The notes under the pieces are model-generated. The model was not told the origin of the DNA and searched no databases. It was given only the letters and a program-made list of their open reading frames with translations. A program made the translations under genes and the position numbers. Shown in pieces: positions 49,858 to 61,362 of a DNA stretch of 64,000 nt. Positions within the stretch are counted from its first letter, which is position 1. Each line of letters opens with the position of its first letter. Source of the stretch: Adiantum capillus-veneris (lineage: Eukaryota; Streptophyta; Polypodiopsida; Polypodiales; Pteridaceae); NCBI GenBank assembly GCA_014529385.2, contig CM043942.1, positions 54,870,647 to 54,934,646 of the forward strand, written 5' to 3'.

Positions 49858-49939
49858 GACGCCACGCTCTATTCTGTGAGTCGGGAATGTAGTACCCCTA
49901 CGTTTGAGCAAATGATTCTCTGCCAACACCTCCCCTCCA

Positions 49940-50345
49940 CACTATCTCGCATGGGCAGCTTCAAATGGGATCCACGGTTGAGGTGATTTGGACCGCTAGA
50001 TGCACATTTGTAAATTCGGGACATTTGGTAAAATCGGGGAGAAAAGTAAATTCGGGTAGGCTTGTGAATTCGGGGCGGTCCGCACCCATATCTTGAACCC
50101 GCGACCTCCCCACTACGAGCCATGAGCACTAACCACTACGCCCGCATGCGTTCGTTGAAATATAGGTGATTCTAGTATGTCATATTGTAAATGTGGACCG
50201 AGTAGTAAATTCGGGGAAAATTTGTAAATTCTGGCAGACTAGTAAATTCGGAAAAAATGTCGAATCTGACGGTCCACGATTGGCGCGCCCTACGTTTTCC
50301 TCCTCCACCATTGATCCCATTTGACCATGCCCGTGTGATATAGTG
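49940..50345. mobile_element. Foldback/MITE-like element with internal 18-bp repeats
   Basis: Ends are imperfect inverted repeats of at least 33 bp: the left CATGGGCAGCTTCAAATGGG (from 49949) pairs with the right end (complement CACGGGCATGGTCAAATGGG, near 50336), and similarity extends outward (CACTATCTC / CACTATATC). Between them are about nine 17-20-bp units of GTAAATTCGGG plus a variable tail (50010-50083 and 50187-50275). They are separated by a tRNA-like stretch. No transposase. Family unknown. Confidence 0.6.
50091..50150 (-). repeat. tRNA-like (SINE-head-like) segment
   Basis: The minus strand reads GCGGGCGTAGTGGTTAGTGC (A-box-like) followed some 30 bp later by GCGGGTTCAAGAT (B-box-like). 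Box order and distance fit a tRNA-derived pol III promoter, as in SINE heads. It splits the 18-bp repeat array. No poly-A tail or clear target duplication was identified. Confidence 0.5.
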
Positions 50346-50789
50346 ATGAGGCCCGCCCCCCACAAGCTCTCTGTCACCACCTTCCACAAGCTCTCTATCA
50401 CCACCTTTTCAGCGAGGAATACAGAGATTGCAGATTGAACTTAGATCAGTGGTGTGCAATCGCTGGAGTCGAACCAGCACGCTAACGTTCATTGGATGCC
50501 AAAAATGTAGAAAACCAAATTAAAAATTACCATCGCCTCTTGTGAACAAGGGGGAGGCGGCACTTGAAAAAGAGAACGGGTGTCGTCGGCTTCGTCTGAA
50601 TCCGCCCTAAAAATCGATACTTACAAAGATGCTATTGCATCTAATTTTTCAACACTCAACTATCTCTACTTCTTTCTCTGTGCAAAGCATGCCTCACCTA
50701 GCCCCCCTTGGAAGGTATGCCATGGCACTGCTGCAATTTCCTAAGCACTCATCCCCTCGCAAATTGCTGATTGTTTGTCCTCAAGGTGG
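50346..50789. other. Unassigned spacer
   Basis: Contains a partly repeated ACAAGCTCTCT-TCACCACCTT motif (50365-50410) and an isolated T-arm-like hairpin (50461-50478). No coding signal. Confidence 0.4.
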
Positions 50790-50791
50790 AC

Positions 50792-50841
<50 letters not shown>
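50790..50841 (+). repeat. (GA)n microsatellite
   Basis: About 25 GA dinucleotides. Confidence 0.95.
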
Positions 50842-50845
<4 letters not shown>

Positions 50846-50944
50846 AATGAAAATGAAATAAAATGTTATATTAACGTCTTCAAAAGGCCAAAGTGACCTA
50901 TGGGACAGAAAGTTACAATGTGGTGGATCTGATACAAAGTCAGA

Positions 50945-51570
50945 GTAACAAGATGACAAAATGACAGAATGACAAAATGACAAAATAAAATACTATGGAA
51001 TCCTAAACTTCTAGGTGTGGACGCTTAGCAGCTAAACAACTAGCTGGGATAGCTAGATCACATGAGATCCAGCATTGGTACTGGTGGATCTCATCAATCT
51101 CCTCCATGGTCAATAGTCTGGCTGGGCGTCGTGCATGTCGAGCCAAAGTGACCCGAAACCTCTTATGCAACCTCCGTCGATGCTGTGTAGTCCTCCGCAG
51201 TCATGGGTGTCTGGATCTCCCCAGCTCAGTCGCTCGATCGATCAGTATGTCTCTGGTGTAAAACAACGAGCTCTGCTGTGGTAGTAACTCCTTCGGGTGT
51301 CCAGTGGTAGCTCTAAAGAAGTATGTGATCTGTCTCTGAGACTGGCTAGCCTCTCCTCTCATCAGGCTCTCTCTGTGTCTGTGCAGCTCGAGCAAGAACA
51401 AACCCAGGCATCTCTAATCCTCGTACCGCATGACTCTAGAGAATGGTCCAAATCCCTCTCTGAAAAAGCAATAAGTGGCCTCGTATCTCGTAGTAGACGG
51501 GGCAGTGGCATGTGTAGTGCAACTCTGTCTCAGGCTCGATGTCACACAGAGGGCATGTCCTCGCCTCTGC

Positions 51571-51600
<30 letters not shown>
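50945..51600 (-). mobile_element. LINE 3' fragment (second LINE lineage)
   Basis: The minus strand, in several frames, shows a zinc-binding-like HALCVTSSLRQSCTTHATAP, then FREGFGPFSRVMRYED, LGLFLLELHRHRESLMRG and a basic end RRLHKRFRVTLARHARRPAR. This layout matches C-terminal regions of non-LTR ORF2 proteins. A TTTTGTCA tandem repeat (minus, about 50990-50953) follows the coding end, as in LINEs that end in short repeats. It is truncated at a (GA)n tract at 51575-51602. Confidence 0.5.
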
Positions 51601-51604
<4 letters not shown>

Positions 51605-51772
51605 ACACAAGCAGGACACAGATTGATTCAATTTTAGTTTCATTCTAGATTGACTGCTGCCATGTTAGCTTGCATGTCCACCCCTTCAATTTCCCTTTCC
51701 ATCGCATCATGGATTCTCCCCTCTTGCAAGAAGGCTGGTGCATAGATTGTAGTTCTCATCGGGATGGGCGCG

Positions 51773-51774
<2 letters not shown>

Positions 51775-51829
<55 letters not shown>

Positions 51830-51830
51830 C
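51775..51830 (+). repeat. Compound (GT)n(GA)n microsatellite
   Basis: About 14 GT units followed by about 12 GA units. Short open frames here are artefacts. 51603-51774 is unassigned. Confidence 0.95.
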
Positions 51831-51904
51831 CGCTATGAGATCTCATTTTTTCAATGAAAGAAGACAGAGAATTTAAGAAGATTCTCTTCTCTTTTATTTT
51901 TCAA

Positions 51905-52445
51905 AATGGATATTTCCTACTCAATTATACCCTAAGTAAATATAATGCTAAAAGATTTACTTAAGGAACATACTCTAAGTAAATATAATGCTAAAAGGTT
52001 TACTTAAGGTACATATCCTAAGCAAATATAATGCTAAAAGGTTTATTTAGTGTACATACAGGTAGGTTTTCAAAGAAATCTATGTAGGAAATTGCCTACA
52101 TAGATTCCAAGGAATCTTGAAAGTAATAAGTCATTTTTGAAACCTACTTGTATGTACCCTAAGTAAAAGGTCATTCTAATAGTTTTTTTTTTTTTAATCA
52201 TCACTACCAAGATTCCTGGGAATCGATGTAGGTGATTTCCTACATAAATTTTGTTCCAAACCTACTAGTATATACCCTAAGTAAACCTTTTGCAAGCATC
52301 TTTTCAGATTCCATTTAATTCACCTGCTTTCGAAAATTGACTGGGCCTATTAGTATATACCCTCAGTAAACCTTTTAGCATTATATTTATTTAGGTCACA
52401 TATCATAAGTAAATATAATACTAAAAAGTTTACTTAAGATACATA
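51905..52445. repeat. Inverted-repeat cluster (MITE-like)
   Basis: CTAAGTAAATATAATGCTAAAAGG-type units occur three times in tandem on the left (51930-52060) and in inverse complement on the right (52350-52445). Inner arms AATCTATGTAGGAAATTGCC... and TTCCTACAT... also pair. No coding capacity. Looks like nested hairpin elements of one AT-rich family. Confidence 0.65.
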
Positions 52446-52734
52446 CTTGAGCCATGGACAACCACTATTCTTGAGAGATACCCTTTCCCAAGGGCCTATG
52501 CAAAAATTACACAATTTGTAAATTTGTGAAATTTTAATACACAACAAAGTTGAAAAAGCGTTTACAAAGGGGAGGAGTTCTCGGCGTCCGGCTTAGCATG
52601 GAGTTTAAGTGATGAGCCAGACGGCATCAAGAGGCACCTAGCAACTAGTGCTACCTCTAAATGGGGGGTATGAATAAAAGCGTACCCCAAAAAATGACCA
52701 AGTGGAGGGTGAATATATGTGTACACAGCATTGC

Positions 52735-52770
<36 letters not shown>

Positions 52771-53046
52771 GAGTGCGCACAGACATAGAAGAATGAAAAA
52801 AGAGAATCTTTACATGCTCCATCTAAATGAAATAGGCAACCATAAATTAATGCAATAACAGAATATGGGTATACCATAACATCAAAAATGTAAATGACTA
52901 GTAGAGCACTGGACCCTATGTAGCGATCAACCGGTTCACCCATCCACCTCCTCTCTACCATAGACAGAGAGAATTTTACTTTGTCAAGAGCCAGCTAGAA
53001 CACTTTATAGATGGTGGGAACAACTAATTACAAAGGCCATTTTTAC
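52446..53046. other. Unassigned spacer with (GA)n tract
   Basis: A (GA)n microsatellite at 52736-52767. No domain or LTR recognised. Ends next to the LTR of gypsy D. Confidence 0.4.
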
Positions 53047-53467
53047 TGTGATAACTGATACAATGCACAGTAGTCAGAGGTCCAACCCGGTGGCTATAAA
53101 TAGGACCCACTATTCATTTCGCGGGATCTCTCTCTCGATATCTCTTCTAGAGTTCTTTATGCTCTTGTATCTTTGTAACCCTAGTTGAGCTCGGAACAGA
53201 CTTGGCTCACACTGTTGTATTGGCTTACACTAACCCTAAAATATATTCAAGTTCCAGTCTCCAGTTTTAGTGTTTAATCTCAGTTTCTAGTTCAGTCTAT
53301 ATTTCAGTTCCAATCTTACATTTCATTCCAGTCTTGTCTAATCTAAAGTCTTTGTCTGATCTGAATAACTCTAACTGACCAGCCTGGAATAGCTGTCATA
53401 AGGGTTCATTCTGGCGCGATCACGGTGGTTTGAGCTAAGTTGATCTTGACAAATGAATTATCTCACA
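53047..53467 (+). repeat. Probable 5' LTR of gypsy D
   Basis: From TGTGATAACTG to ATCTCACA, followed by TTTGGTGTTAGAG, a PBS-like string. TATAAATAGG lies at 53095-53104. No second LTR lies in the window, so limits rest on the PBS and TG/CA ends only. Confidence 0.55.
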
Positions 53468-53496
53468 TTTGGTGTTAGAGTTTCCAGATATTGACA

Positions 53497-54417
53497 ATGC
53501 CGTCCAGACCAGTTTCACGCTACAGAAGGCTAGCTACCAAATTCATGGATAATCCGGACTGTGTCAACCCAATCCCAAAAGTGTGAGCGAGGCTTTGATT
53601 GTGAGAGAGAACCCAGAAATGACATAGATGGATCAAGGGATTCTCAACATTCTACTCATTCCAGGCATAGACGTATAGAGAGAGCGAAAAGACGGACCGG
53701 GTCTCATGGATCTCAGCGAAGCCGAAAACCCACTAAGGAAAGCGAGGGCAGTAAGCGAAGTTATCGGTCAGCAAGACATAAATCAACAAAGCAAGCTGAA
53801 GAGGACACAATGACTCAGATCTAGGATAACAAGGACTAGAAATCTGATACAGATCATTACACAAAAATAAGATCCAAAGATAGAAAGCCAGCTCACCTTC
53901 AACTTTCAAAGGAGGCAAGAAAGATGACCGAGATGTACACATCCAAGCTTTTGAATAGTATGTTGAACTCAAGGACATAGATGAGGACGAATGGGGGGAA
54001 TATTTTCCTCACACACTAAAGGAGACAGGTAGAAAATGGTACTACCACTATCCAGCTTGCCAACTTAGATCCTACCATAAATTGCTTAAAGCTTTTCACT
54101 TGGAGTATTCAGATAATAGGGGTGATGAGGATATAATGTGCAAACTGGATAAGATCAAGCAAGGCAAGTTGTCGGCCAGAAGCTATGTAGAAAAGATTAA
54201 GGAATTGACCAGACAATTGTAAGAGCTTCCATCAGAGAAAAGGATGCAAGCCTAGTTCCTTAATGGTTTCAAAAGCAAGAAGTTAGGGGAACATGAGGTT
54301 CCAGCACCCACATAAGAAATTTAATATCTAATTCAAAGGGCATTGAAGTTGGAACAACAAGCCAAAAAGGAGAAGAGCCACAAGAGAAGACAATTTGTTA
54401 CCATATACATGTGGTAG
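53497..54417 (+). pseudogene. Gypsy D gag N-terminal and capsid region
   Basis: Begins MPSRPVSRYRRLATKFMDNP, then a charged Ser/Arg-rich stretch (53561-53824). Near 54000-54400 lies a gag domain with SYHKLLKAFHLEY, IMCKLDKIKQGKLSARSYVE and FNGFKSK-like text. It ends where copia E is inserted. Confidence 0.65.
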
Positions 54418-54622
54418 TGATGTGTGTGAACACGTTAGGACCGTTGGGGCATTTTTTTCCTCTTTAGGAGGTTTTTTCCCCCGTGCATTGTATATATGCC
54501 CATCACTCTAGGGCTATCTATCTTTCCATTGCACACTAAGTAACACACTCTCAGTTGTGTGCCTTGAGCTTCCTTCATTTTCTCCAAGCTGTGTGCGTTT
54601 CTCTGCAACCCTAATTCCAACA
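54418..54622 (+). repeat. Copia E 5' LTR
   Basis: Ends CCCTAATTCCAACA. Strong similarity to 59258-59433 from GGCATTTTT onward, while the first ~30 bp differ. It contains TATATATG (about 54490). Confidence 0.8.
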
Positions 54623-54986
54623 ATTGGTATTGGAGCAGGTTGCGTCCTCCCGGGCTTAGTCGCTAGCTGCTCCAACACATGCCTGCTCACTTTCTCCGAT
54701 TTCAGTGAGGTTTGGCAAGCGTTCGTAGGTCGACAAAAATTTTGGGACTGCTCAAAGAGCTTTGGTTTCTCATATTTTTGAGTCGGGCTCATTTCGGCCT
54801 CTGTTTCCACTATAGGCAAGTCTGCACAGGCAATTTCATCATTTTGTGCAGAATTTCTGTCAGTGCTGTTTTCTACAGAACAGGTGTCTTACAGTCTACT
54901 ACGGCTTGTGCTATATAGCACATGTTGTTCCCGCTTTGTTTCTCCTCTTTGCGGGTAGTTTTCACATCAGGTGCAGCATTTACCAT

Positions 54987-55803
54987 GGTCTACAACAACA
55001 ACATAGATGTGTTCAAGATGTTTGTTGTTGAGGACAGGTTGGATGGATACAATTACCCTATGTGGGCTTATATGATGCAACATGTTCTTGTGTCAAAGGG
55101 TGTCTGGAATATTGTGCACGGCATTGATGTTTGTCCTAGTTCTAAGGATGCAGGTGATGTTGAGGATGTGGCAAGTCTTGCTGCAAGGATTGCTGCTATT
55201 AGAGTTGTTTTGCCTACGGTAGAACAAGCTCGTCGGGATGTAAAGGATGCGTAGGCTCATGCATTGATTGCGTTGTCTGTGAAGTGCACCATTATTCCTC
55301 ACATTCGTTCAACAAAATCTGCAAAATAGGCTTGGGATATTCTAGCAGGTCTTTATGCAAGCCGCAATGAGGCTAAAATTGTTTTGCTGCGTAAAGAGCT
55401 AGAATCAAAGATTATGCATGAGGAAGATGATATGGACACTTTCCTTGCTGGTGTCAAGGATATCAATGAGAAACTTATTTCTGCAGGTGAAGTCATTTCA
55501 GACAGTTCCCTTGTGCAGACTGTTCTTGATGCCTTACCAGACTTTTGCTAGTACATGACCCAACGAAATCCTGAAGTTGTCAAATTTGATGCATTATGCA
55601 CATTGCTGTTGCAAGAGTCACTTTCCAAAAAAACCAGGACTAGGTAGCTTGCAGCTGAACAGGCTTTTATTGCTTCTCAAAGAAAGGGTGGTAACAGCAG
55701 AGCCACTTCTTATGGTTTTGCTGCGAGTGGCAAAACTTTTGTTCCTAATGCTTCTGTTGGCATCAATTCGTCTGGAAATTCTGGTGATAAGGGCAAAAAG
55801 AAG
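54987..55803 (+). pseudogene. Copia E gag
   Basis: MVYNNNIDVFKMFVVEDRLDG with NYPMWAYMMQHVL is the copia gag (UBN2-like) start. Later text includes SEILAGLYASRN-like and LLRKELESKIMHEEDDMDTF motifs. The gag capsid would form the particle. Open from 54922 to 55254, then interrupted. Confidence 0.8.
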
Positions 55804-56655
55804 ATGCGTTGCCACTATTGTAGAGCTAATGATCATTTGATCAAGCAGTGTCCTAAGTTGAAGGCTAAAGAGGCTAAGAAGAAAGAGGGTGGTTCCACTG
55901 CAAATGCTGATTCCACTACAAATGCAGCCATTGTTGAGTCTTCTGTAAAAGGAGACTGTGATGTTGATGTTGATGCAGAATGGGGTTTTGGTGCAAAGTG
56001 CACTTACAGTCCAGCTGTCCATGATGCATGCTTGTCAGTTGCTACAAATTCACATGTGTGGTATTTCGACAGTGGTGCTACAAAGCACATTACCTCACAT
56101 TGTGAATTGTTTACCTCTCTCGAGTCTATCCCTAATGGGAATTCAGTCACTTGTGCCAACAATGCCTCTCATCCGGTTCAGGGAGTTGGAAAGATTGTGC
56201 TTATTGCTGCAAATGGCAGTTCCTTCACACTTGTTCATGCATTTTATGTACCTGGGATTAAGAAGAATCTATTGTCTGTATCTGCACTTGCTAGACTTGG
56301 ACTTGTAGTCAAATTTGTGGATAACAGATGTACAGTTCATGATCTTGATTTTGGTGATGAAATTGTTGCATCTGGCCTTTTGTGTCGTGGGCTGTATAAA
56401 CTCACTTTGTATGACAAGTGTGGACAAAATTTTGCAAATGCAGTTTCAGATTCAAGGGCTATTTCAGATGCAAAACTTTGGCATGCACGTTTTGGTCATC
56501 TGAATTTTGCCAGTTTGCTGCGTTTGCAGAAATCTGATATGGTTGCTTCTTTGCCGCCTCTTCAAGCACCTGTCAAACATGTTTGTGAAGGCTGTATTTT
56601 GGGTAAAATGCAACATTCTAAGTTTCCAAAGGATGGTTCAGTTAGGGCCACATGA
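55804..56655 (+). pseudogene. Copia E zinc knuckle, protease and GAG-pre-integrase
   Basis: CHYCRANDHLIKQC knuckle (residues 3-16), retropepsin WYFDSGATKHITSHCELF (~residues 87-104), VPGIKKNLLSVSALARLG, and the GAG-pre-integrase LWHARFGHLNFASLLRLQ followed by CEGCILGKMQHSKFP. Confidence 0.92.
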
Positions 56656-57294
56656 AGGTTGCAGCTTGTGCATAGTGATGTTTGTGGGCCCATGCAAACT
56701 CCGTCCTTGGGCAATTACCTGTACTTCGTGAATTTTATTGATGATTACTCCAGGCATGCATGGCTATTTCCGCTTAAAGCGAAGTCCTAAGTTTTTATGT
56801 GCTTCAAACAATTTCTGGCTATGGCTAAAAATGTATTGAAATGTACTATGGGCACCCTCCGTTTCGATCGAGGGGGGGAGTATATGTCTCATGAATTTAA
56901 TGCATTTCTGGCTAGTCGTGGGATAAAACACCAATGTACAGTGCCGTATACGCCTCAGCAAAATGGTGTTGCTGAGAGGAAAAATAGGTCTCTTACGAAA
57001 ATGGCAAGATGTATGGTCAAGAGTCAAGCTTTACCACATTCATTTTGGCTCGAGGTTGTCATGTGTGCCACTTATGTACTCAACAGGTGTCCTACAAAAG
57101 CGTTGCAGTCTGTGACTCCATATGAAGCATGGCATGATAGAAAGCCATCTATTGAGCACATGCATGTTTTTGGTTGTTTGGCTTATGGCTTAGTGCCACA
57201 AGTGCAGCGCAAAAAATTGGATGATAAGGCTGTCAAATGTATTTTTGTTGGTTATAGCATTAAAAGCAAAGGTTACAGGTTGTATCATCCGTAA
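56656..57294 (+). pseudogene. Copia E integrase
   Basis: VHSDVCGPMQTPSLG and FVNFIDDYSRHAWLFPLK (56665-56790), LRFDRGGEYMSHEFNAFL, HQCTVPYTPQQNGVAERKNR, PYEAWHDRKPSIEHMHVFGC. The D, D and E catalytic positions are visible. The longest open part is 56797-57294. Confidence 0.92.
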
Positions 57295-57306
57295 ACAAAG
57301 CGTATT

Positions 57307-58632
57307 TTGGTTTCACGGGATGTAGTGTTTGTGGAAGATTCTGTTCAGCCCTTGCTGTCATGTACTAGAGACAGTAATGCAAGCTCACAGGACATTTATG
57401 ACACTTTGTTGCCTCTTTTCAGTGGTGGAAGTTCGAATGTAAATTCCAATGAGGCAAATGTACAGCCTATGGGGGTTTTCAAAAATGTTACAAATCAGCC
57501 TATTACTAATGCAGATGTACATGATGTACTTGATGAGGAAAGGGCTCAAAATGAGCAGGCTAGAGGTATGCCAAAATGGCTGGTGCACACTTTGTGTGAT
57601 AGTAAATTGGATGCACCTTTGTCTAGTCGTACTCGTTCAGGCTCTCGCCATGCATCTTATGCATCAGATTGTTATGCTTTGGCTGTGTCTAGCTTACATG
57701 ATGTTGAGGAACGTCTGTCTTCTGACGGAGCACAAAATTCACAAAATTGGATGGCTGCCATGCAATTAGAATATGATGCACTTATAGAAAATGACACATG
57801 GACTTTATGTGATTTGCCTCCTGGTAAAAAGGCCATTGGTACGAAGTGGGTTTACAAGTTGAAACACAAGCTGGATGGTGAGATCGATCGTCATAAGGCT
57901 CGACTTGTTGCAAAGGGTTATGCACAGCAAAAATGCATAGATTATGAAGATACTTTTGCTCCCACTTGTCGTATGACTACTGTGCATTTTCTATGTGCAT
58001 TGGCATCTCATTTTGGTTGGGATGTACATCAATCAGACATTGTTACTGCTTTCTTGAATGGTGACATATTTGAGGAAGTTTACGTAACACAACCTCGCGG
58101 TTTTGTCAAGAAAGGACAAGAGAACAAAGTGTGTAGATGTAAGAAAGCTTTGTATGGGTTGAAGCAATCTCCACGTGCTTGGTATGAGAAAGCTGAAACT
58201 CATTTGATCAAACAAGGTTTTCGTAACAGTCCAACAGAAAGCACATTGTATGTAAATCATGAGGGTGATGTACTTCTCATTGTGGTTCTTTATGTAGATG
58301 ATTTTCCGATCACTGGACCAAATGAGAGACTTATTGTTGAATTGAAGGCTGATTTGAATGCTACTTTCAAGATGAAAGATTTGGGGTTGTTGCATCATTA
58401 TTTGGGTATACAGTTTAAGCAGTGTGATGGTGGAATTGCCTTGTGTCAGAAAAGTTACATAGAGACATTGCTATGTAAGTTTGGACTTGAGGATTGCAAA
58501 CCTATTGCCACTCCCATGGAAACAGGTTTGAAATTGAGTCTTCATGATGCTGGTGATCATGCAGATGTCACTCTATACCAAACTGTTGTTGGATGCCTCA
58601 TTTATGTATGCAACACGAGACCGGATATTTAG
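57307..58632 (+). pseudogene. Copia E reverse transcriptase
   Basis: 441 open codons: a variable N-terminus, then NWMAAMQLEYDALIENDTW, AIGTKWVYKLKHKLDGEIDR, FAPTCRMTTVHFLCALASHF, GWDVHQSDIVTAFLNGDIFE, LYGLKQSPRAWYEKAE, the catalytic LYVDDF, and DLGLLHHYLGIQF. Confidence 0.94.
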
Positions 58633-59246
58633 TTTGCAGTCTCACAGGTCAGCAGATTTATGCATAGCCCAGGGTCTAAGCATTGGCAGGCTGTCAAGAG
58701 GATTTTCCGCTACCTTAGTGGCACTTTACATCTTGGCTTGTTTTATCCCAAGGGGGATCATTGCCGCCAGACTTACATGCTTTTTCGGACTCAGATTGGG
58801 CTGGTTGTTTTGACACGAGAGTGTCCACAAGTGGTTTTTGTTTCATGCTTGGCAGTTCATGTATATCATGGTTGAGCAAGAAGCAACCTACTGTGGCCAC
58901 TTCAAGTTGTGAGGCTGAGTACAGGGTAGTCTTCACAGCTACGGTTGAGTGTGTCTGGCTCAGACGCCTTATGGCTGATTTGGGTGTTGGACAAGACATT
59001 TCCAACACTATCTACACTGACAGTCAGAGCGCATTGGCAGTTGAGAGGAACCCAGTTTTTCATGCTCGCACAAAGCACATTGAGGTGCATTACCACTATG
59101 TCAGGGAGAGGCTCTCAGCAGGAGAGATCATCTTGGCTTATGTGCCAACACAGGACACCCTTGCAGATCTTTTCACAAAGACATTGTCTCGTGAGAAGCT
59201 TGAAGCTTTCCGCAAAGCTTTGGGCTTACTCCCCTTTGTGGACTGA
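58633..59246 (+). pseudogene. Copia E RNase H
   Basis: FSDSDWAGCFDTRVSTSGFC, WLSKKQPTVATSSCEAEYR, IYTDSQSALAVERNPVFHAR, TKHIEVHYHYVRERL and LADLFTKTLSREKLEAFR. The stop coincides with the start of the 3' LTR. Confidence 0.92.
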
Positions 59247-59433
59247 TCATGTCCTCAAGGCATTTTTGCCCTCTTTAGGAGGTTTTTTTCCTCGTGCATT
59301 GTATATACGCCCATCACTCTATGGCTATCTATCTTTCCATTGCACACTAAGTAACACACTCTCAGTTGTGTGCCTTGAGCTTCCTTCGTCTTCTCCAAGC
59401 TATGTGTGTTTCTCTGCAACCCTAATTCCAACA
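59244..59433 (+). repeat. Copia E 3' LTR
   Basis: Matches the 5' LTR core and ends CCCTAATTCCAACA. Gypsy D gag text resumes at once. Confidence 0.82.
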
Positions 59434-60010
59434 CAATCTAGTGACAACGAGTCATCAAATGATGGGTCAGAGTCCAACACTACTTCCACCTTATCTAAAA
59501 GTGACTTAGATAATCAAGGGAAAACCAAGAAGAAGGGTTCCTAGACCAGAAAGCTGGAAGAGATATCAAAGCAAATTGCTGAAATGGCTCAGACGAGGTC
59601 TTCAATCAAAAAGATGGAGATCTGGTGTTCAAAATGCAAATCTAGAGACGACAAATCTAATGAATGCTCACAATGCACATATTGCAAGGTTTATGTGCAT
59701 GTGTGGGGTAACTCTGGCATCAAGATTTGTCATTTCAAGAAGGGAAAAGACTTATCAATGATAGCACTGACAAATCCTAAAGCAGTGAACGCAAAGGGGC
59801 CAAGTGGATCCAAGGACAATGACACTAGTACCAGGTACTAGTAATGGCAGAGGCAACTTGCAAGGAGGTACTGGTAGGGAGAGAGGCAAATGTGACTTTG
59901 GCAAACAAAGCTTAAATTGTTATACATGTGGAAAGTATGGTCACTTTTCATCTCAGTACCCAAACATTGCCAAACCAAAGGGGACTAAACAAAAATCCCC
60001 AAAATAGTAA
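59434..60010 (+). pseudogene. Gypsy D gag C-terminal part with cysteine-rich motifs
   Basis: A Ser/Asp-rich stretch, then IWCSKCKSRDDKSNECSQC with a further CxxC (59620-59690), and CYTCGKYGHFSSQYP (about 59918-59962), a CCHC-like knuckle. A zinc-binding nucleocapsid role is expected. Confidence 0.65.
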
Positions 60011-61130
60011 GGGTGGTGACCAAAAGTAAAGGACTTATAATTAAAGAAATCCTAGATGAACCTGCAAAGAAGCAACCTACTGAAGCCAAGAAGTGGGAAC
60101 AATAGAGAGCCACATGGAAAACCGAAGGCAAGGAAAAAGTAGTTGATGAATGGAAAGAACAGGGAGCGATGGAAATTAGAATCACAGAAAACCTGGCAAA
60201 GAAAATGCTAGAACAGCCAGAGTGTTCTGAGTCTTGAACAATATAGAAACTACAACCTCAACCTTCAGGGACTCAAGAGGAGCACTCAAGAGAAAAAGTA
60301 GTATCTGGATTGAATGAATCCTTGATAGCTACAGTGTAGAGCTGGGTTGAGGAAGTATGACAAGTCTGATCAGACTTGATCAAAGCTAGAGGCATTGAAT
60401 TGATGAAGGATCAGTCAGAGAGTCCACTGGTCAGTCAACGGCCAAACAAGGAAAGCCATCCCAGTGGAACTGTGAAGATAGTCAAATAGATGAGAAATCT
60501 TTCAGTTCAGATTGTAGTTCTGGTAATGAATAGGATGAAATTTATGTAAAGATTTGTGAACGAATCCAAAAGCTGACAGTGGAGCTAGATGATATCAGAT
60601 GCGCATTACTAGAAGCTGCAAAATTTATCAAACAAAAGATAAAGGCACAAGTTAAAAGTAGGGCAATAGACTTGGCAGCCATAAGAGACGATGAGGTCCC
60701 AATTATACAAGTAGAATACAAGCTAAGGAAGCAATGGGAACCATTTTTTGGAGTAATACTAGATGGGCAGCTGGAGTTAATATCCTCGGTGAGCATTTGA
60801 GGTAGAGATTGGGGATTCAAGATTTAGAACCAACACCATTGAAAGTAAGAATGGCTGATCACAGGGTAGTTCAAGCCACAAGTTTGATTGAGAACATGTA
60901 GTTCATAGTAGGAAAAAATAAATTCAAGCCCAGCTTCTTGGTATTGGATGCGCAGGGAGCCTGTGGGATGCTTCTAGGTAGACCATGGCTAAGATTCTAA
61001 GAATGGCTAGAGCAATCCATGATTATGCTAATCAAACACTAACAATTCAGGGATCCAGTAGGAGAATAAAAGTGACACCAGAAGCTGGAAGAAAGATCTC
61101 AAACTAGAGGAACTACGCAAAAAGTACATC
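60011..61130 (+). pseudogene. Gypsy D linker and retropepsin remnant
   Basis: 60011-60540 is charged text with no domain. 60579-60800 contains a helical KQKIKAQVKSRAIDLAAIRD and GVILDGQLELISSVSI. 60840-61000 shows MADHRVVQATSLIENM and CGMLLGRPWLRF, the typical end of plant gypsy retropepsins. 61131-61362 has no clear domain. Confidence 0.6.
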
Positions 61131-61362
61131 ACTAAGAAGATCAAGTGAATTGGCTTCAATGAACATTTTCCCATTGACAGAGATAGATTTAATTACTCTA
61201 TTGATTGACAAGAACAAGCAAAAAGGAAGAAAAGACAGTACCCATACCAGTTCACTGACCTGAATCCTGGGAAACACCTAGTTCATCTATTATATGGACG
61301 ACCACCAGAACAACAAGCATAGGATAAGTTTGTTTTCAAAATAGCACCAGAAACCAGTCATA

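Larger units (their letters stand above)
54418..59433 (+). mobile_element. Copia E
   Basis: About 5.0 kb, LTRs of roughly 190-205 bp (54418-54622 and 59244-59433; the outer edges of the LTRs differ), PBS-like TTGGTATTGGAGC at 54624 onward, and gag-PR-INT-RT-RNase H in one direction: a complete set of Ty1/copia domains. LTR divergence is about 5 percent in the shared core. It is broken in about eight places. A target duplication was not identified with confidence. Confidence 0.9.

Noticed and set aside
50461-50478. tRNA gene candidate on the minus strand (GCTGGTTCGACTCCAGC resembles a perfect T arm)
   Set aside because: No matching acceptor, D or anticodon arms within 80 bp; treated as a chance hairpin or tRNA remnant.
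53561-53824. Arg/Ser-rich ORF resembling an SR splicing factor
   Set aside because: It lies inside the gag region of gypsy D just after the PBS, and no RNA-recognition motif is present.
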